A stretch of 64,000 bases of DNA from Sarcina sp034439435 (GTDB lineage: Bacteria; Bacillota; Clostridia; Clostridiales; Clostridiaceae). Location of the stretch: assembly GCF_034439435.1 (NCBI RefSeq), contig NZ_JAPCKJ010000001.1, forward strand, positions 1-64,000, read 5' to 3'. A program made the translations under genes and the position numbers. The notes under the pieces are model-generated. The model did no database searches and had not been told where the DNA came from. It saw only the letters and a list, made by a program, of their open reading frames with translations. Positions 43,832 through 52,417 of this stretch are shown here, in pieces. Position 1 is the stretch's first letter. Every line of letters starts with the position of its first letter.

Positions 43832-45211
43832 ATGAAACTTTGGGGAGGAAGATTTAAATCAGGAACAAATACATTAGTAAATGATTTTAATTCATCAATA
43901 AGAATTGATAGTAGAATGTTTAAAGAAGATATTTTAGGAAGCTTAGCTCATGTTAAAATGCTAAGAAAGCAAGAGATAATTCCTGAAGATGCCTATAATA
44001 AAATCGAATCGGGATTAAATGATATTTTAATAAAATTAGAAAATAATCTTATAGAAATTGATGAGAACTCTGAAGATATCCATAGCTTTATAGAAGGTCT
44101 ATTAACTTATTATATAGGACCATACGGCAAAATGCTTCATACTGGACGAAGCAGAAATGATCAAGTAACTCTTGATTTAAAACTTTATTTAAAAGGATAT
44201 GTACCACTACTTATAAGAGATATTATTGATTTTTTAGAAGTACTTTATAAAAAATCTGAAGAAAATATAGATACCATAATGCCAGGATATACTCATATGC
44301 AAAAAGCTCAACCAATTACTTTTTCTCATCATCTCTTAGCTTATTGTGAAATGTTTAAACGTGATGTATCTAGACTTAAAGACTTTCTAATTAGATTAGA
44401 TGAAATGCCACTTGGAAGTGGTGCTTTAGCTACATCGACTTATCCTATTGATAGAGATTTTGTAGCTAAAGAACTTGATTTTTCAAAAATAACTTTAAAT
44501 AGTTTAGATTCAGTATCTGATAGAGATTATGTTATAGAAGTTTTGTCTACTCTATCAATTATAATGATGCATCTTTCTAGGTTTTCAGAAGAAGTTATTA
44601 TTTGGTGTACAAATGAATTTAATTTTGTAGAATTGTCTGATGAATATAGTACTGGAAGTAGTATAATGCCTCAAAAGAAAAATCCTGATGTTGCAGAGCT
44701 TGTTCGTGGTAAAACTGGAAGGGTATATGGAGATTTAATTGCTTTACTTACAGTAATGAAGGGATTACCTTTAGCCTATAATAAAGATATGCAAGAGGAT
44801 AAAGAAGCATTATTTGATGCATTAGATACAGTAAAACTATCACTTCAAACATTTTCTGGTATGATAGATACTATAAAAATAAATAAGGATATTATGAAAG
44901 ATGGAGCTTCCAAAGGTTTTACTAATGCAACAGATCTTGCTGATTATCTTGTCAAAAAAGGAATTCCATTTAGAGATGCTCATGGAATTGTTGGAGAAAC
45001 TGTTCTTTACTGCATAAAAGAAAATAAAGGAATTTCTGATCTTTCTTTACTAGAACTTAAAAGATTTTCTAATATCTTTGAAGAAGATGTTTATGAAGCT
45101 ATTGATTTTTTTACTTGTGTCAATGAGAGAAAAGTTATTGGAGGACCGGCTAGAGAATCTATAGAGCTTCAGTTAAAATATCTTAAACAATTTATTGAAA
45201 CTAACAAATAA
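43832..45211 (+). CDS. argH: Argininosuccinate lyase
   Basis: 459 residues, AAGGAG 8 nt before the ATG. Fumarase-superfamily signature GSSIMPQKKNPDVAEL and the substrate-binding HTGRSRNDQV and GYTHMQKAQPITFSHH are intact. Splits argininosuccinate into arginine and fumarate. Second gene of argGH; the transcript probably ends in the palindromic element 45227-45340. Confidence 0.96.
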   Translation: MKLWGGRFKSGTNTLVNDFNSSIRIDSRMFKEDILGSLAHVKMLRKQEIIPEDAYNKIESGLNDILIKLENNLIEIDENSEDIHSFIEGLLTYYIGPYGKMLHTGRSRNDQVTLDLKLYLKGYVPLLIRDIIDFLEVLYKKSEENIDTIMPGYTHMQKAQPITFSHHLLAYCEMFKRDVSRLKDFLIRLDEMPLGSGALATSTYPIDRDFVAKELDFSKITLNSLDSVSDRDYVIEVLSTLSIIMMHLSRFSEEVIIWCTNEFNFVELSDEYSTGSSIMPQKKNPDVAELVRGKTGRVYGDLIALLTVMKGLPLAYNKDMQEDKEALFDALDTVKLSLQTFSGMIDTIKINKDIMKDGASKGFTNATDLADYLVKKGIPFRDAHGIVGETVLYCIKENKGISDLSLLELKRFSNIFEEDVYEAIDFFTCVNERKVIGGPARESIELQLKYLKQFIETNK

Positions 45212-45226
45212 AAAATTATAATTTAG

Positions 45227-45340
45227 ATGGGCCGTACCAAAACTTAATAATAAAACTTATAAATATATTACTAGAATTACTGAATTTCACTAATAATTTA
45301 TAAGTTTTATTCAGTTATTTTGATACAGCGCCTTCTTTTT
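45227..45340. repeat. Palindromic terminator-like element, family copy 2
   Basis: GGGCCGTACCAAAACTTAAT at the left pairs with ATTTTGATACAGCGCC at the right, inner AAAACTTATAAAT against ATTTATAAGTTTT, followed by T-rich sequence on the plus strand. Same family as 35281-35385. Lies between convergent argH and the gene at 45387. Confidence 0.7.
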
Positions 45341-45386
45341 TTATTAATTATAATAATACCTTTTTTAAACTCATATAAATATAACT

Positions 45387-45878
45387 CTAAACTTTCATCG
45401 TTTCATTAAAATCGTTTACACCTTTAAAAAAATCTTCTATATCTAAAAATACATCTTTTAATCTCCCTGAATTTATTACAGTATATTTTGATGCTTCTTT
45501 GTTTCTTAAAAGAGAATTATTAGGCAACTCTATGACATATTTATTTTCATCAATACTATTATTATTTATAACAATTACATCCTTGTTTTCTAAAAAAATA
45601 TATAATTTTCTATTGCTATCATTTATAGGATTGTAATCTGTATTATCCTTTATACTTTCTTCATTTAAAACATTTGTTATTTCTTCAATACTTTTTTTCT
45701 CCAAATCATTAGGTATTGTATAATAATTTTCATATCTTTCTTCACTTATATAATATTTCATCGAAACCACTTCATGCTCTCTAATCTCAAAGGAAGTTAA
45801 TTTAGTAATAAAGCCGACCATAATTATTCCCACAATAAAAACTACTACTACTATAGGAATTAAAATTCTCTTTCTCAT
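45387..45878 (-). CDS. Hypothetical membrane-anchored protein
   Basis: 163 residues, AGGAGGG before the ATG. One N-terminal helix (ILIPIVVVVFIVGIIMVGFI) after RKR, then an acidic extracytoplasmic region rich in Asn/Asp/Glu with beta propensity (RKLYIFLENKDVIVINNNS). No lipobox. Family not recognised. Single gene. Confidence 0.65.
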   Translation of the reverse strand: MRKRILIPIVVVVFIVGIIMVGFITKLTSFEIREHEVVSMKYYISEERYENYYTIPNDLEKKSIEEITNVLNEESIKDNTDYNPINDSNRKLYIFLENKDVIVINNNSIDENKYVIELPNNSLLRNKEASKYTVINSGRLKDVFLDIEDFFKGVNDFNETMKV

Positions 45879-46051
45879 AAAAATCCCTCCTATTTTTTTT
45901 ATTCATACAGTAGTGATATTACAATATTTTTCAATATTTTTAAAGTTATACTGCATAACTGGTCTTTTTTCGTGCATAACTGGTCTTATTTTGTAAATAA
46001 TATCCAGATAAAATTTTCTATTTTCTACCCTAAAATGATATTTTTATAAAA

Positions 46052-46083
46052 AATAAAAGATATATTTAAATATATCTTTTATT
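46052..46083 (-). terminator. Terminator overlapping the end of the 46066 gene
   Basis: AATAAAAGATATATTT is followed by its exact reverse complement; the left half of the transcript hairpin is formed by the last codons (N-K-R-Y-I-stop). TTTTTT follows on the minus strand. Confidence 0.8.
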
Positions 46084-47229
46084 TCTCTTACTATTATTTA
46101 AGTAATCCACTAAAGTTATTTTACTTAAATCATTTACTTGCATATTATTTAAATGTAAATATATATAATTTAAAATATCAATTTGTTCTGATACAGAAAA
46201 TATATTACCATACTTATTTTCAAAATTAATATATATAATTTCATCTATCTTTTCTTTATACTTTAAAACTAAATTTTCAAGATTTTTAACATACTCTTCT
46301 TTTATAAAATCTAGTGCATATAAAAGTTCTATTTCTATCTTATTCTTTATACTTTCAGATCCTATGAATTTTTCTAAGTCAATTAAAATTCTACTCTTTA
46401 AAAACCCTTTATTATAAAAATCTATTAATTTAAAGAAACGCTTATTTAATGAACTATAATCAACCTTTTGTGATTCATAAAGCTTATGTTCTTCCATGCT
46501 TATTCCTAGATTATTTTGTATATCAAGAAAGTTTTGAAAAATCTTTTTTTCACCCTTTAAATATATACTGAATATTTCCTCATTTAATATATTTAATTCT
46601 AAAACTTCATTTTTTATTATATCTATAACATTTAGATTAACGTCTTCATGTGAAATTAATTTTATTTCATTTAATATAGATTTACTATCTAGATTTATTT
46701 TCTCTTTTAGTCTTTCTGTAGAATTATTTAAAAATTTCTTTAGTTCTATTAAAAACTCTTTTTCTATTTCTTTACCTTTAACCCCAAAACTAATCCTTAA
46801 TTCATTATGGTATGAATATGCACCATTTAAAGCTTCTTTATATTCATTGATGTTTGGTAATACCTCATATTTTAAGTTTAATAAAAATTCCTCTATAATT
46901 TCTTCTTCTGATAACTCAATACTCTTATCATTTAAATCTTCAATTTTAATATTTATAATATTTAATTCTTTTCTAACAGACTTCAAAAATGAATCTACTT
47001 CATTTTTATTTTCACAATCATTTTTTGTAATCTTTTCTAAATTATCTAAGCTTTCCTTTAATAATTCTAAATAACTCTTTAATTTTAAGCACATCATATC
47101 TAACTTGTTTTCTTTTTCATATTTCTTTATACTACTATATAGTTTTAAAAACTTTTTCTCTAAATCTGATGGGATCTTATTTTCTATAATATTATCACTA
47201 CTTTTTAATTCATACTCTTTAACCAGCAT
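46066..47229 (-). CDS. Hypothetical coiled-coil cytoplasmic protein
   Basis: 387 residues, AGGAG before the ATG. Almost entirely helical, Lys/Glu/Leu/Ile-rich (for example DSFLKSVRKELNIINIKIED), no membrane segment, no recognised motif. It follows the 47240 gene after 10 nt, so the two form an operon and are probably partners. Confidence 0.6.
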   Translation of the reverse strand: MLVKEYELKSSDNIIENKIPSDLEKKFLKLYSSIKKYEKENKLDMMCLKLKSYLELLKESLDNLEKITKNDCENKNEVDSFLKSVRKELNIINIKIEDLNDKSIELSEEEIIEEFLLNLKYEVLPNINEYKEALNGAYSYHNELRISFGVKGKEIEKEFLIELKKFLNNSTERLKEKINLDSKSILNEIKLISHEDVNLNVIDIIKNEVLELNILNEEIFSIYLKGEKKIFQNFLDIQNNLGISMEEHKLYESQKVDYSSLNKRFFKLIDFYNKGFLKSRILIDLEKFIGSESIKNKIEIELLYALDFIKEEYVKNLENLVLKYKEKIDEIIYINFENKYGNIFSVSEQIDILNYIYLHLNNMQVNDLSKITLVDYLNNSKRNKRYI

Positions 47230-47239
47230 AATTTTTCTC

Positions 47240-48253
47240 CTAAAATAACACAGCTAAAACACCTACAATAGCTACAATTGAAACTAAAAAATAATATTTT
47301 TTTTCAAACTCACTTTTCAACTCATCATTAAAATATGGTTCAGTTATCTCTTTATTATTACTAGCCATTTTCTTATCTATATTATTAATTTTATCTCCAA
47401 GCCTTCTAGTCGCATCAATAGCATCAGCATTATATTTTGCTATTGTGCTATTTAATAACTCCATAGAGTTGTCCATATTAGTGTTTCCTTCTTCCAATAA
47501 GTCCTTTAATTCATCAAAATCCAATTTAGCTTTATGTTCTAATCTCTCAAAACTATTTTCTATATGCTCTCTAAATTGTAACAAGGAGTTTTCTAAATCT
47601 CCTTTACTAATCTTCAATCTGTTCTCTAATTTATTAACGCAATTCATCATTTTTAAACATTCGCCTTTTAGCATTTTATCAATTTCTTCTATTTTCTCTA
47701 TATGCTCCTTGGCTATATTATTGCTTAAATTTACACTTTTAGTTAAATCTTCAGCTATTTCTTTTAAATTATCTATATTGTGCATTCCCTCTTCTTGAGA
47801 TAATTCACATATATTTTTATTTATAATACTAATTTGTCTATTTAAGGCCTCAATTTCATTAAATGTTTCCTTAGCTTTCTCTTGAAGAACATATATATTG
47901 GCTCTAGATTTAGTAGATAGTTCTTCTATATTATTTAAAAATTTATTAGCTTTATTCTCAAATGTTTTTTCTCCCTGTTCAATACCTAGATTAAAATCCG
48001 ATATAGCATCATCTAGTATTACTTTTAAATTATTTTGTAAACTTATTAAATTGTTTCTATTTATCGTAGCAGTTTTTTCTGAAGTACTTGCAAGAGTCTT
48101 TATTAAATTTTCTTCTGTAAGCTTCAAATCTCTATAAATAGATTTATCAAAGACGGATTTACTTATTTCTGAAACTAATTCATTAAACTCATCTATTAAA
48201 TTATCCTCATTTAAATTATCCTCATTTAAATTATCCTCATTTCTATTTTCCAT
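47240..48253 (-). CDS. Coiled-coil protein with C-terminal membrane anchor
   Basis: 337 residues, AGGAGG before the ATG. The N-terminus is a repeat (NEDNL three times, 15-bp DNA repeat ATTTAAATTATCCTC near 48200-48245), the middle is long coiled coil (ELSTKSRANIYVLQEKAKET, FEHIENSFERLEHKAK-like heptads), and the last 19 residues form one helix (KYYFLVSIVAIVGVLAVLF). This gives a tail-anchored topology with the coil in the cytoplasm. First gene of a two-gene operon. Function unknown; scaffolding of a membrane process is a guess. Confidence 0.6.
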   Translation of the reverse strand: MENRNEDNLNEDNLNEDNLIDEFNELVSEISKSVFDKSIYRDLKLTEENLIKTLASTSEKTATINRNNLISLQNNLKVILDDAISDFNLGIEQGEKTFENKANKFLNNIEELSTKSRANIYVLQEKAKETFNEIEALNRQISIINKNICELSQEEGMHNIDNLKEIAEDLTKSVNLSNNIAKEHIEKIEEIDKMLKGECLKMMNCVNKLENRLKISKGDLENSLLQFREHIENSFERLEHKAKLDFDELKDLLEEGNTNMDNSMELLNSTIAKYNADAIDATRRLGDKINNIDKKMASNNKEITEPYFNDELKSEFEKKYYFLVSIVAIVGVLAVLF

Positions 48254-48424
48254 AACTTCCTCCTAACCCACTACCTAGATGCTTTTATGCACCATAAAAA
48301 TTCATTTACTACTAAATATCCCTAATAAAAGCCATAAAATTTAACTCTTCTTTACAATAATTATACTTTATTTTCCATATATGTAAATAAGCTCTGCTCA
48401 CTGTTTTAAATAATTTAATTTTTA

Positions 48425-48460
48425 CAAAAAAAATAAACCAGTAGATTAAATTCTACCGGT
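48425..48460 (-). terminator. Terminator of the BI-1 gene
   Basis: ACCGGTAGA pairs with TCTACTGGT (one wobble), followed by TTTATTTTTTTT on the minus strand, 12 bases after the stop. Confidence 0.85.
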
Positions 48461-48471
48461 CTATCTTTTCT

Positions 48472-49197
48472 TTAATTATTATCCATTATTTTAGCTAAAA
48501 GACTTAATATTTCAGTATATAACCATATTAAAGTTACCATTAAGCCAAAAGCTCCGTACCACTCCATATATTTAGGATATCCATATTGTTCAGCTTTTAA
48601 TATGAAATCATAATCCATTATTAAACTTGCTGTAGCCACTACTACAACAAACAAACTAAATCCAATACCAATTATTCCTGAACCATATATAGGTAACATT
48701 ATTCCAAAGAAGCTAAGTATCATTCCTAATAAGTAAATAGCTGCAATTGATATTATTGCTATGAAAACTCCTTTTCTTATTCTTCCTGCTACCTCTGGTG
48801 TTCTTCTATATATAAGAACTGTTGCTACTAAGCATATTATTGTTAAAAGTATAGCTGGAAATACAATTCCAGGAAACATACTTTCAAAGTATCTAGATAT
48901 AGAACCTAAAAGAACCCCTTCAAAGGCAGCATAGAAAACTGCTGTGTATTGTGCAATTTTTGGTATAAATGATGTTAATAATCCTAAAATTAAGGCACCT
49001 ATCATTGATACTACTAAAGCACTTCTATAATTTACATCAGGATTTTGAAAAGCTATCCAACTATAAACAAAAGCAACTCCTAAGATTGCTGTCATTATTA
49101 ATATCTTAACTATAGTCCCTCTTACTGTCATGGTAGTTCCATCACTAACAGCCTTTTCAAAGCCAACTGCTAATGCAGGATTTGTTTCTTTTCTCAT
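48472..49197 (-). CDS. Bax inhibitor-1 / YccA-family membrane protein
   Basis: 241 residues, AGGAGG 7 nt before the ATG. Seven hydrophobic helices and the family signatures (FYAAFEGVLLGSISRYFES, DYDFILKAEQYGYPKYMEWY near the C-terminus). Bacterial members (YetJ-like) form pH-sensitive Ca2+ leak channels; others bind the FtsH protease. The role here is not indicated by neighbours. Single gene. Confidence 0.88.
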   Translation of the reverse strand: MRKETNPALAVGFEKAVSDGTTMTVRGTIVKILIMTAILGVAFVYSWIAFQNPDVNYRSALVVSMIGALILGLLTSFIPKIAQYTAVFYAAFEGVLLGSISRYFESMFPGIVFPAILLTIICLVATVLIYRRTPEVAGRIRKGVFIAIISIAAIYLLGMILSFFGIMLPIYGSGIIGIGFSLFVVVVATASLIMDYDFILKAEQYGYPKYMEWYGAFGLMVTLIWLYTEILSLLAKIMDNN

Positions 49198-49351
49198 ATT
49201 CTTACCTCCTTATATAAGTATAATTTATTTACTATAGTTTAAATTATATAGTCAAAGTATGTCAAATTTGTTTCATTTTATACTTTAGATATATAAATCT
49301 TATGTATTATTTCATTAAAACCAACTTATAATTATTAAACTTAAAAATATA

Positions 49352-49440
49352 AAGACTGCATTAAAAGTAAATAGAAAATATAAATATAATATTTATATAT
49401 ATTCATATCCCATTTTATATTTTAATACAGCCTTTCTTTA
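49352..49440. repeat. Palindromic terminator-like element, diverged copy 3
   Basis: AAAGACTGCATTAAAAGTAA at the left against TTTTAATACAGCCTTTCTTT at the right; similar to the ends of the elements at 35281 and 45227 but with more differences. It overlaps the stop codon of the 49438 gene and probably terminates it. Confidence 0.5.
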
Positions 49441-49776
49441 GTCTTCCTCTGAATCAACCCACTCATTCAAGCAATAATTCCCAAAGGTTTCTTTTATTAT
49501 ATTATTACTATTGCATCTAGGACACTTTTTATTATTTTTTAAAAATAAAATTCTCTTAAGTAGTCCTATATTAAATTCATTACCACAATCTATACAGATA
49601 AATCCATAAGTGCATACTATCCAAAGTCTATATAAAAAAATTTCTAAAACTACATATGTTAAAAAAAGTATTCCACCACTTAAATTCATTGGTTTTAATA
49701 TATACGCAATTACAGCTGTTGAAATCAATATAATACTAAAAATTATTACACTAATTTTATTTTTTTTAGATTTCAT
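49438..49776 (-). CDS. Small membrane protein with zinc-ribbon tail
   Basis: 112 residues, AAGGAG before the ATG. Two membrane helices (about 9-27 and 33-55), then a rubredoxin-like cysteine set: ICIDCGNEF and KCPRCNSNNI (two CxxC pairs) that should bind one zinc, and an acidic end. Family not recognised. The 36-base gap to the nfnB start upstream allows cotranscription. Confidence 0.7.
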   Translation of the reverse strand: MKSKKNKISVIIFSIILISTAVIAYILKPMNLSGGILFLTYVVLEIFLYRLWIVCTYGFICIDCGNEFNIGLLKRILFLKNNKKCPRCNSNNIIKETFGNYCLNEWVDSEED

Positions 49777-49812
49777 ATGAAATTGCTCCTTAATATTATT
49801 TAAATGACTTTA

Positions 49813-51207
49813 TTATTTTTCACTCCTTAAATAATAATCTATTGACTTAGCAGCTTTTTTGCCTGCTCCCATAGCAAGTATAACTGTAGCAGCTCCTGTC
49901 ACAGCATCTCCCCCAGCATAAACTCCCTTTAGAGAAGTCTTTAAACTTTCTTCTTCAACAACAAGACATCCTCTCTTATTAACCTCTAGTCCTTTTGTTG
50001 TTGATGATATTAATGGATTAGGTGAGGTTCCTAAAGACATTATTACGCTATCTACTTCCATAATAAACTCTGACCCGTCAATTTCTATTGGCTTTCTTCT
50101 ACCTGATGAATCAGCTTCTCCAAGTTCCATCCTTATACATTTTATTCCATTAACCCATCCTTTTTCATCAGTTAATATTTCAGTAGGGTTAGTTAAAATA
50201 TCTAAAACAACTCCTTCTTGCTTAGCATGATGTACCTCTTCTAATCTAGCTGGTAATTCCTTTTCACTTCTTCTGTAAATTATATGAGTTTCTGCTCCTA
50301 ATCTTAAGGCTGTTCTTGCTGCATCCATAGCAACATTTCCTCCACCAACTACAGCAACCTTATCTCCTAAGTTTAAAGGAGTGTTGCATTCTCCTTGAAA
50401 AGCCTTCATAAGATTTACTCTAGTTAATACTTCATTGGCTGAAAAAACTCCATTAGCAGTTTCGCCTGGAATTCCCATAAACTTAGGAAGTCCTGCCCCT
50501 GATCCTATAAAAACTGCTTTAAAGCCTTCATTTTCTATTAATTCATTAATATCAACAGTCTTTCCAACAACAACATTGTTTTCTATTTTAACGCCTAATT
50601 TTTTTATTTGTTCTATCTCATACTTAACCACCTTTTCCTTAGGTAGTCTAAATTCAGGAATTCCATAAACTAAAACTCCACCAGCCTCATGTAATGCTTC
50701 AAAAATAGTTACATCATAACCCAATTTAGCCAATTCTCCTGCACAGGTTAACCCTGCTGGCCCACTTCCAATTACAGCAACCTTTTCTAAAATCTCTCCA
50801 TTACCTTTTAAAGTGCTTATTGAATTTTTCTTAGCCCAATCTGCTATAAATCGTTCTAATTGCCCTATGGATACTGCTTCTCCTTTTATTCCCAAAACAC
50901 ATTTTCCTTCACATTGAACTTCTTGTGGACAAACTCTTCCACATACTGCTGGTAGAGAATTATATTTTGATAATTCCTCAAAAGATGATGAAAAGTCTCC
51001 TTTTTTTATAAAAGATATAAAACCAGGTATATTTACAGAAACAGGACATCCTTCCATACACTTAGGATTTTTACACCCTAAACACCTTTTTGCCTCTTCA
51101 ATAGCGTCTTCTTTCTTATATCCTAAAGAAACCTCATTGAAGTTATTTACTCTTTCTAAAGGATCTTGCTCTTTTGCTTTAACTCTTTTCTTTTTTAAAT
51201 TACTCAT
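49813..51207 (-). CDS. nfnB: Nfn large subunit (NfnB), glutamate synthase small-subunit-like
   Basis: 464 residues; the start lies inside the 3' end of nfnA (8-nt overlap) with AGAGGTG upstream. N-terminal iron-sulfur region CLGCKNPKCMEGCPVSVNIP and CGRVCPQEVQCEGKC (two [4Fe-4S] clusters), FAD motif VIGSGPAGLTCAGELAKLG, NADP motif AVVGGGNVAMDAARTALRLG. Alone it looks like GltD, but the partner upstream is NfnA, and no GltB gene is present. NfnAB couples NADPH formation to reduced ferredoxin and NADH by electron bifurcation, important in fermenting clostridia. Stand-alone glutamate synthase activity is the less likely alternative. Confidence 0.85.
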   Translation of the reverse strand: MSNLKKKRVKAKEQDPLERVNNFNEVSLGYKKEDAIEEAKRCLGCKNPKCMEGCPVSVNIPGFISFIKKGDFSSSFEELSKYNSLPAVCGRVCPQEVQCEGKCVLGIKGEAVSIGQLERFIADWAKKNSISTLKGNGEILEKVAVIGSGPAGLTCAGELAKLGYDVTIFEALHEAGGVLVYGIPEFRLPKEKVVKYEIEQIKKLGVKIENNVVVGKTVDINELIENEGFKAVFIGSGAGLPKFMGIPGETANGVFSANEVLTRVNLMKAFQGECNTPLNLGDKVAVVGGGNVAMDAARTALRLGAETHIIYRRSEKELPARLEEVHHAKQEGVVLDILTNPTEILTDEKGWVNGIKCIRMELGEADSSGRRKPIEIDGSEFIMEVDSVIMSLGTSPNPLISSTTKGLEVNKRGCLVVEEESLKTSLKGVYAGGDAVTGAATVILAMGAGKKAAKSIDYYLRSEK

Positions 51208-52099
51208 TTTTTAAATCACCTCTACATCCACATCCACCATGACTGTGTGTTTTTCCCTCTTTAAGCTTTAAAAAAGCTCTTCCTTCCTCAGTTTTATACA
51301 TAGCTTGTCTTCTAATTGATTCATCAAAATCTACTAAATGCCCATCAAACTCTGGTCCATCAACACAAGCAAACTTAACTTCTCCTCCTACTGTAACCCT
51401 ACATGCTCCACACATTCCTGTTCCATCAACCATTATAGGATTTAAACTTACTATAGTAGGAATATTTAACTCCTTTGTAAGACTACACATAAACTTCATC
51501 ATTACCATAGGCCCAATTACAATTGCCTTATCATATTTTAATCCCTTATTTTTAACTAAATCATTCAATAGTTCAGTTACTTTACCTTTAAATCCATAAC
51601 TTCCATCATCCGTTGCTATATATAAGTTTTCTGAAACTTCCTTAAGCTCCTTTTCAAATATTAATAACTCCTTATTTCTAGCTCCTACTATAACATCTGC
51701 ATTAATCCCATTATTATGAAGCCATTTTACTTGAGGATATATAGGTGCTGCTCCTACTCCTCCAGCTACAAAGAGTATTTTTTTATTTTTTAACTTTTCA
51801 ATATTCTCATGTATAAACTCACTTTCTTTTCCTAAGGGACCAACAAAATCATTTATATAGTCTCCTTTATTGTATTTCCCAAGCTCTACCGTAGTTGCTC
51901 CAAGACTTTGAACAACAATAGTTACACTTTTATCCTTAGCATTATAATCAGCTATTGTTAAAGGAATTCTCTCTCCCTTTTCATTAGTTCTAAGTATAAT
52001 GAATTGACCAGGCTTAGCTTTATTAGCTACTCTTGGCGCTTCAACCTTCATTAAATAAACTGATTCATTTAAATATTTTTTCTCTAAAATCTTAAACAT
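51200..52099 (-). CDS. nfnA: Nfn small subunit (NfnA), FAD/[2Fe-2S] oxidoreductase
   Basis: 299 residues. Ferredoxin-reductase fold: PGQFIILRTNEKGERIPLTI (FAD), VAGGVGAAPIYPQ (nucleotide), IGPMVMMKFM, and the [2Fe-2S] motif DGTGMCGACRVTVGGEVKFAC. The C-terminal tail is rich in His, Gly and Cys (THSHGGCGCRG). Similar to dihydroorotate dehydrogenase electron-transfer subunits, but the overlap with nfnB identifies it as NfnA. Bifurcation occurs at the large-subunit FAD; this subunit takes electrons from NADH. Confidence 0.85.
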   Translation of the reverse strand: MFKILEKKYLNESVYLMKVEAPRVANKAKPGQFIILRTNEKGERIPLTIADYNAKDKSVTIVVQSLGATTVELGKYNKGDYINDFVGPLGKESEFIHENIEKLKNKKILFVAGGVGAAPIYPQVKWLHNNGINADVIVGARNKELLIFEKELKEVSENLYIATDDGSYGFKGKVTELLNDLVKNKGLKYDKAIVIGPMVMMKFMCSLTKELNIPTIVSLNPIMVDGTGMCGACRVTVGGEVKFACVDGPEFDGHLVDFDESIRRQAMYKTEEGRAFLKLKEGKTHSHGGCGCRGDLKNE

Positions 52100-52151
52100 A
52101 GATCTAAACTCTCCTAAATTTTATTTATAGCTTTATTTTATAAATAAGCTC

Positions 52152-52241
52152 TTGTTTTAGGTGAATGTTGATTTTGGGCTAGCCCTTCAGACCATGTTAA
52201 TGAACAGTTATAGCTAAAAATCAACACTAGTCTAAAACATG
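52152..52241. repeat. MITE-like element, short copy
   Basis: TGTTTTAGGTGAATGTTGAT at the left and ATCAACACTAGTCTAAAACA at the right are imperfect terminal inverted repeats; the middle contains CTTCAGACCATGTTAATGAA. Compared with the element at 24111-24325 (in reverse orientation) both ends and about 12 subterminal bases match, while about 125 central bases are missing. Confidence 0.6.
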
Positions 52242-52254
52242 AACTATAAATAAA

Positions 52255-52282
52255 AAACCTCTAAATTTATCTTTAGAGGTTT
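52255..52282 (-). terminator. Terminator downstream of the alcohol dehydrogenase gene
   Basis: AAACCTCTAAA and TTTAGAGGTTT form a perfect 11-bp stem, followed by TTTTTATTT on the minus strand, about 135 bases after the stop. Confidence 0.8.
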
Positions 52283-52417
52283 CTCTTTTATCTTAAAGCT
52301 TATTTTAAATTAGCTTTATAAATTATAAAGCCATGAATTTTTTATAAGATAAACTTCATTAAAGTTTAACTGATAAATTATATAAATATGAAGTTAGTCT
52401 CACTTTATATTTATACT

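Larger units (their letters stand above)
52100..52417. other. Intergenic region with an element copy and terminator
   Basis: Contains the inverted-repeat element 52152-52241, the terminator 52255-52282 and AT-rich sequence after the alcohol dehydrogenase gene; no gene. Confidence 0.6.

Noticed and set aside
49813..51207. Glutamate synthase small subunit (GltD)
   Set aside because: Sequence alone allows it, but the overlapping upstream gene is an NfnA-type FAD/[2Fe-2S] protein and no GltB is present.
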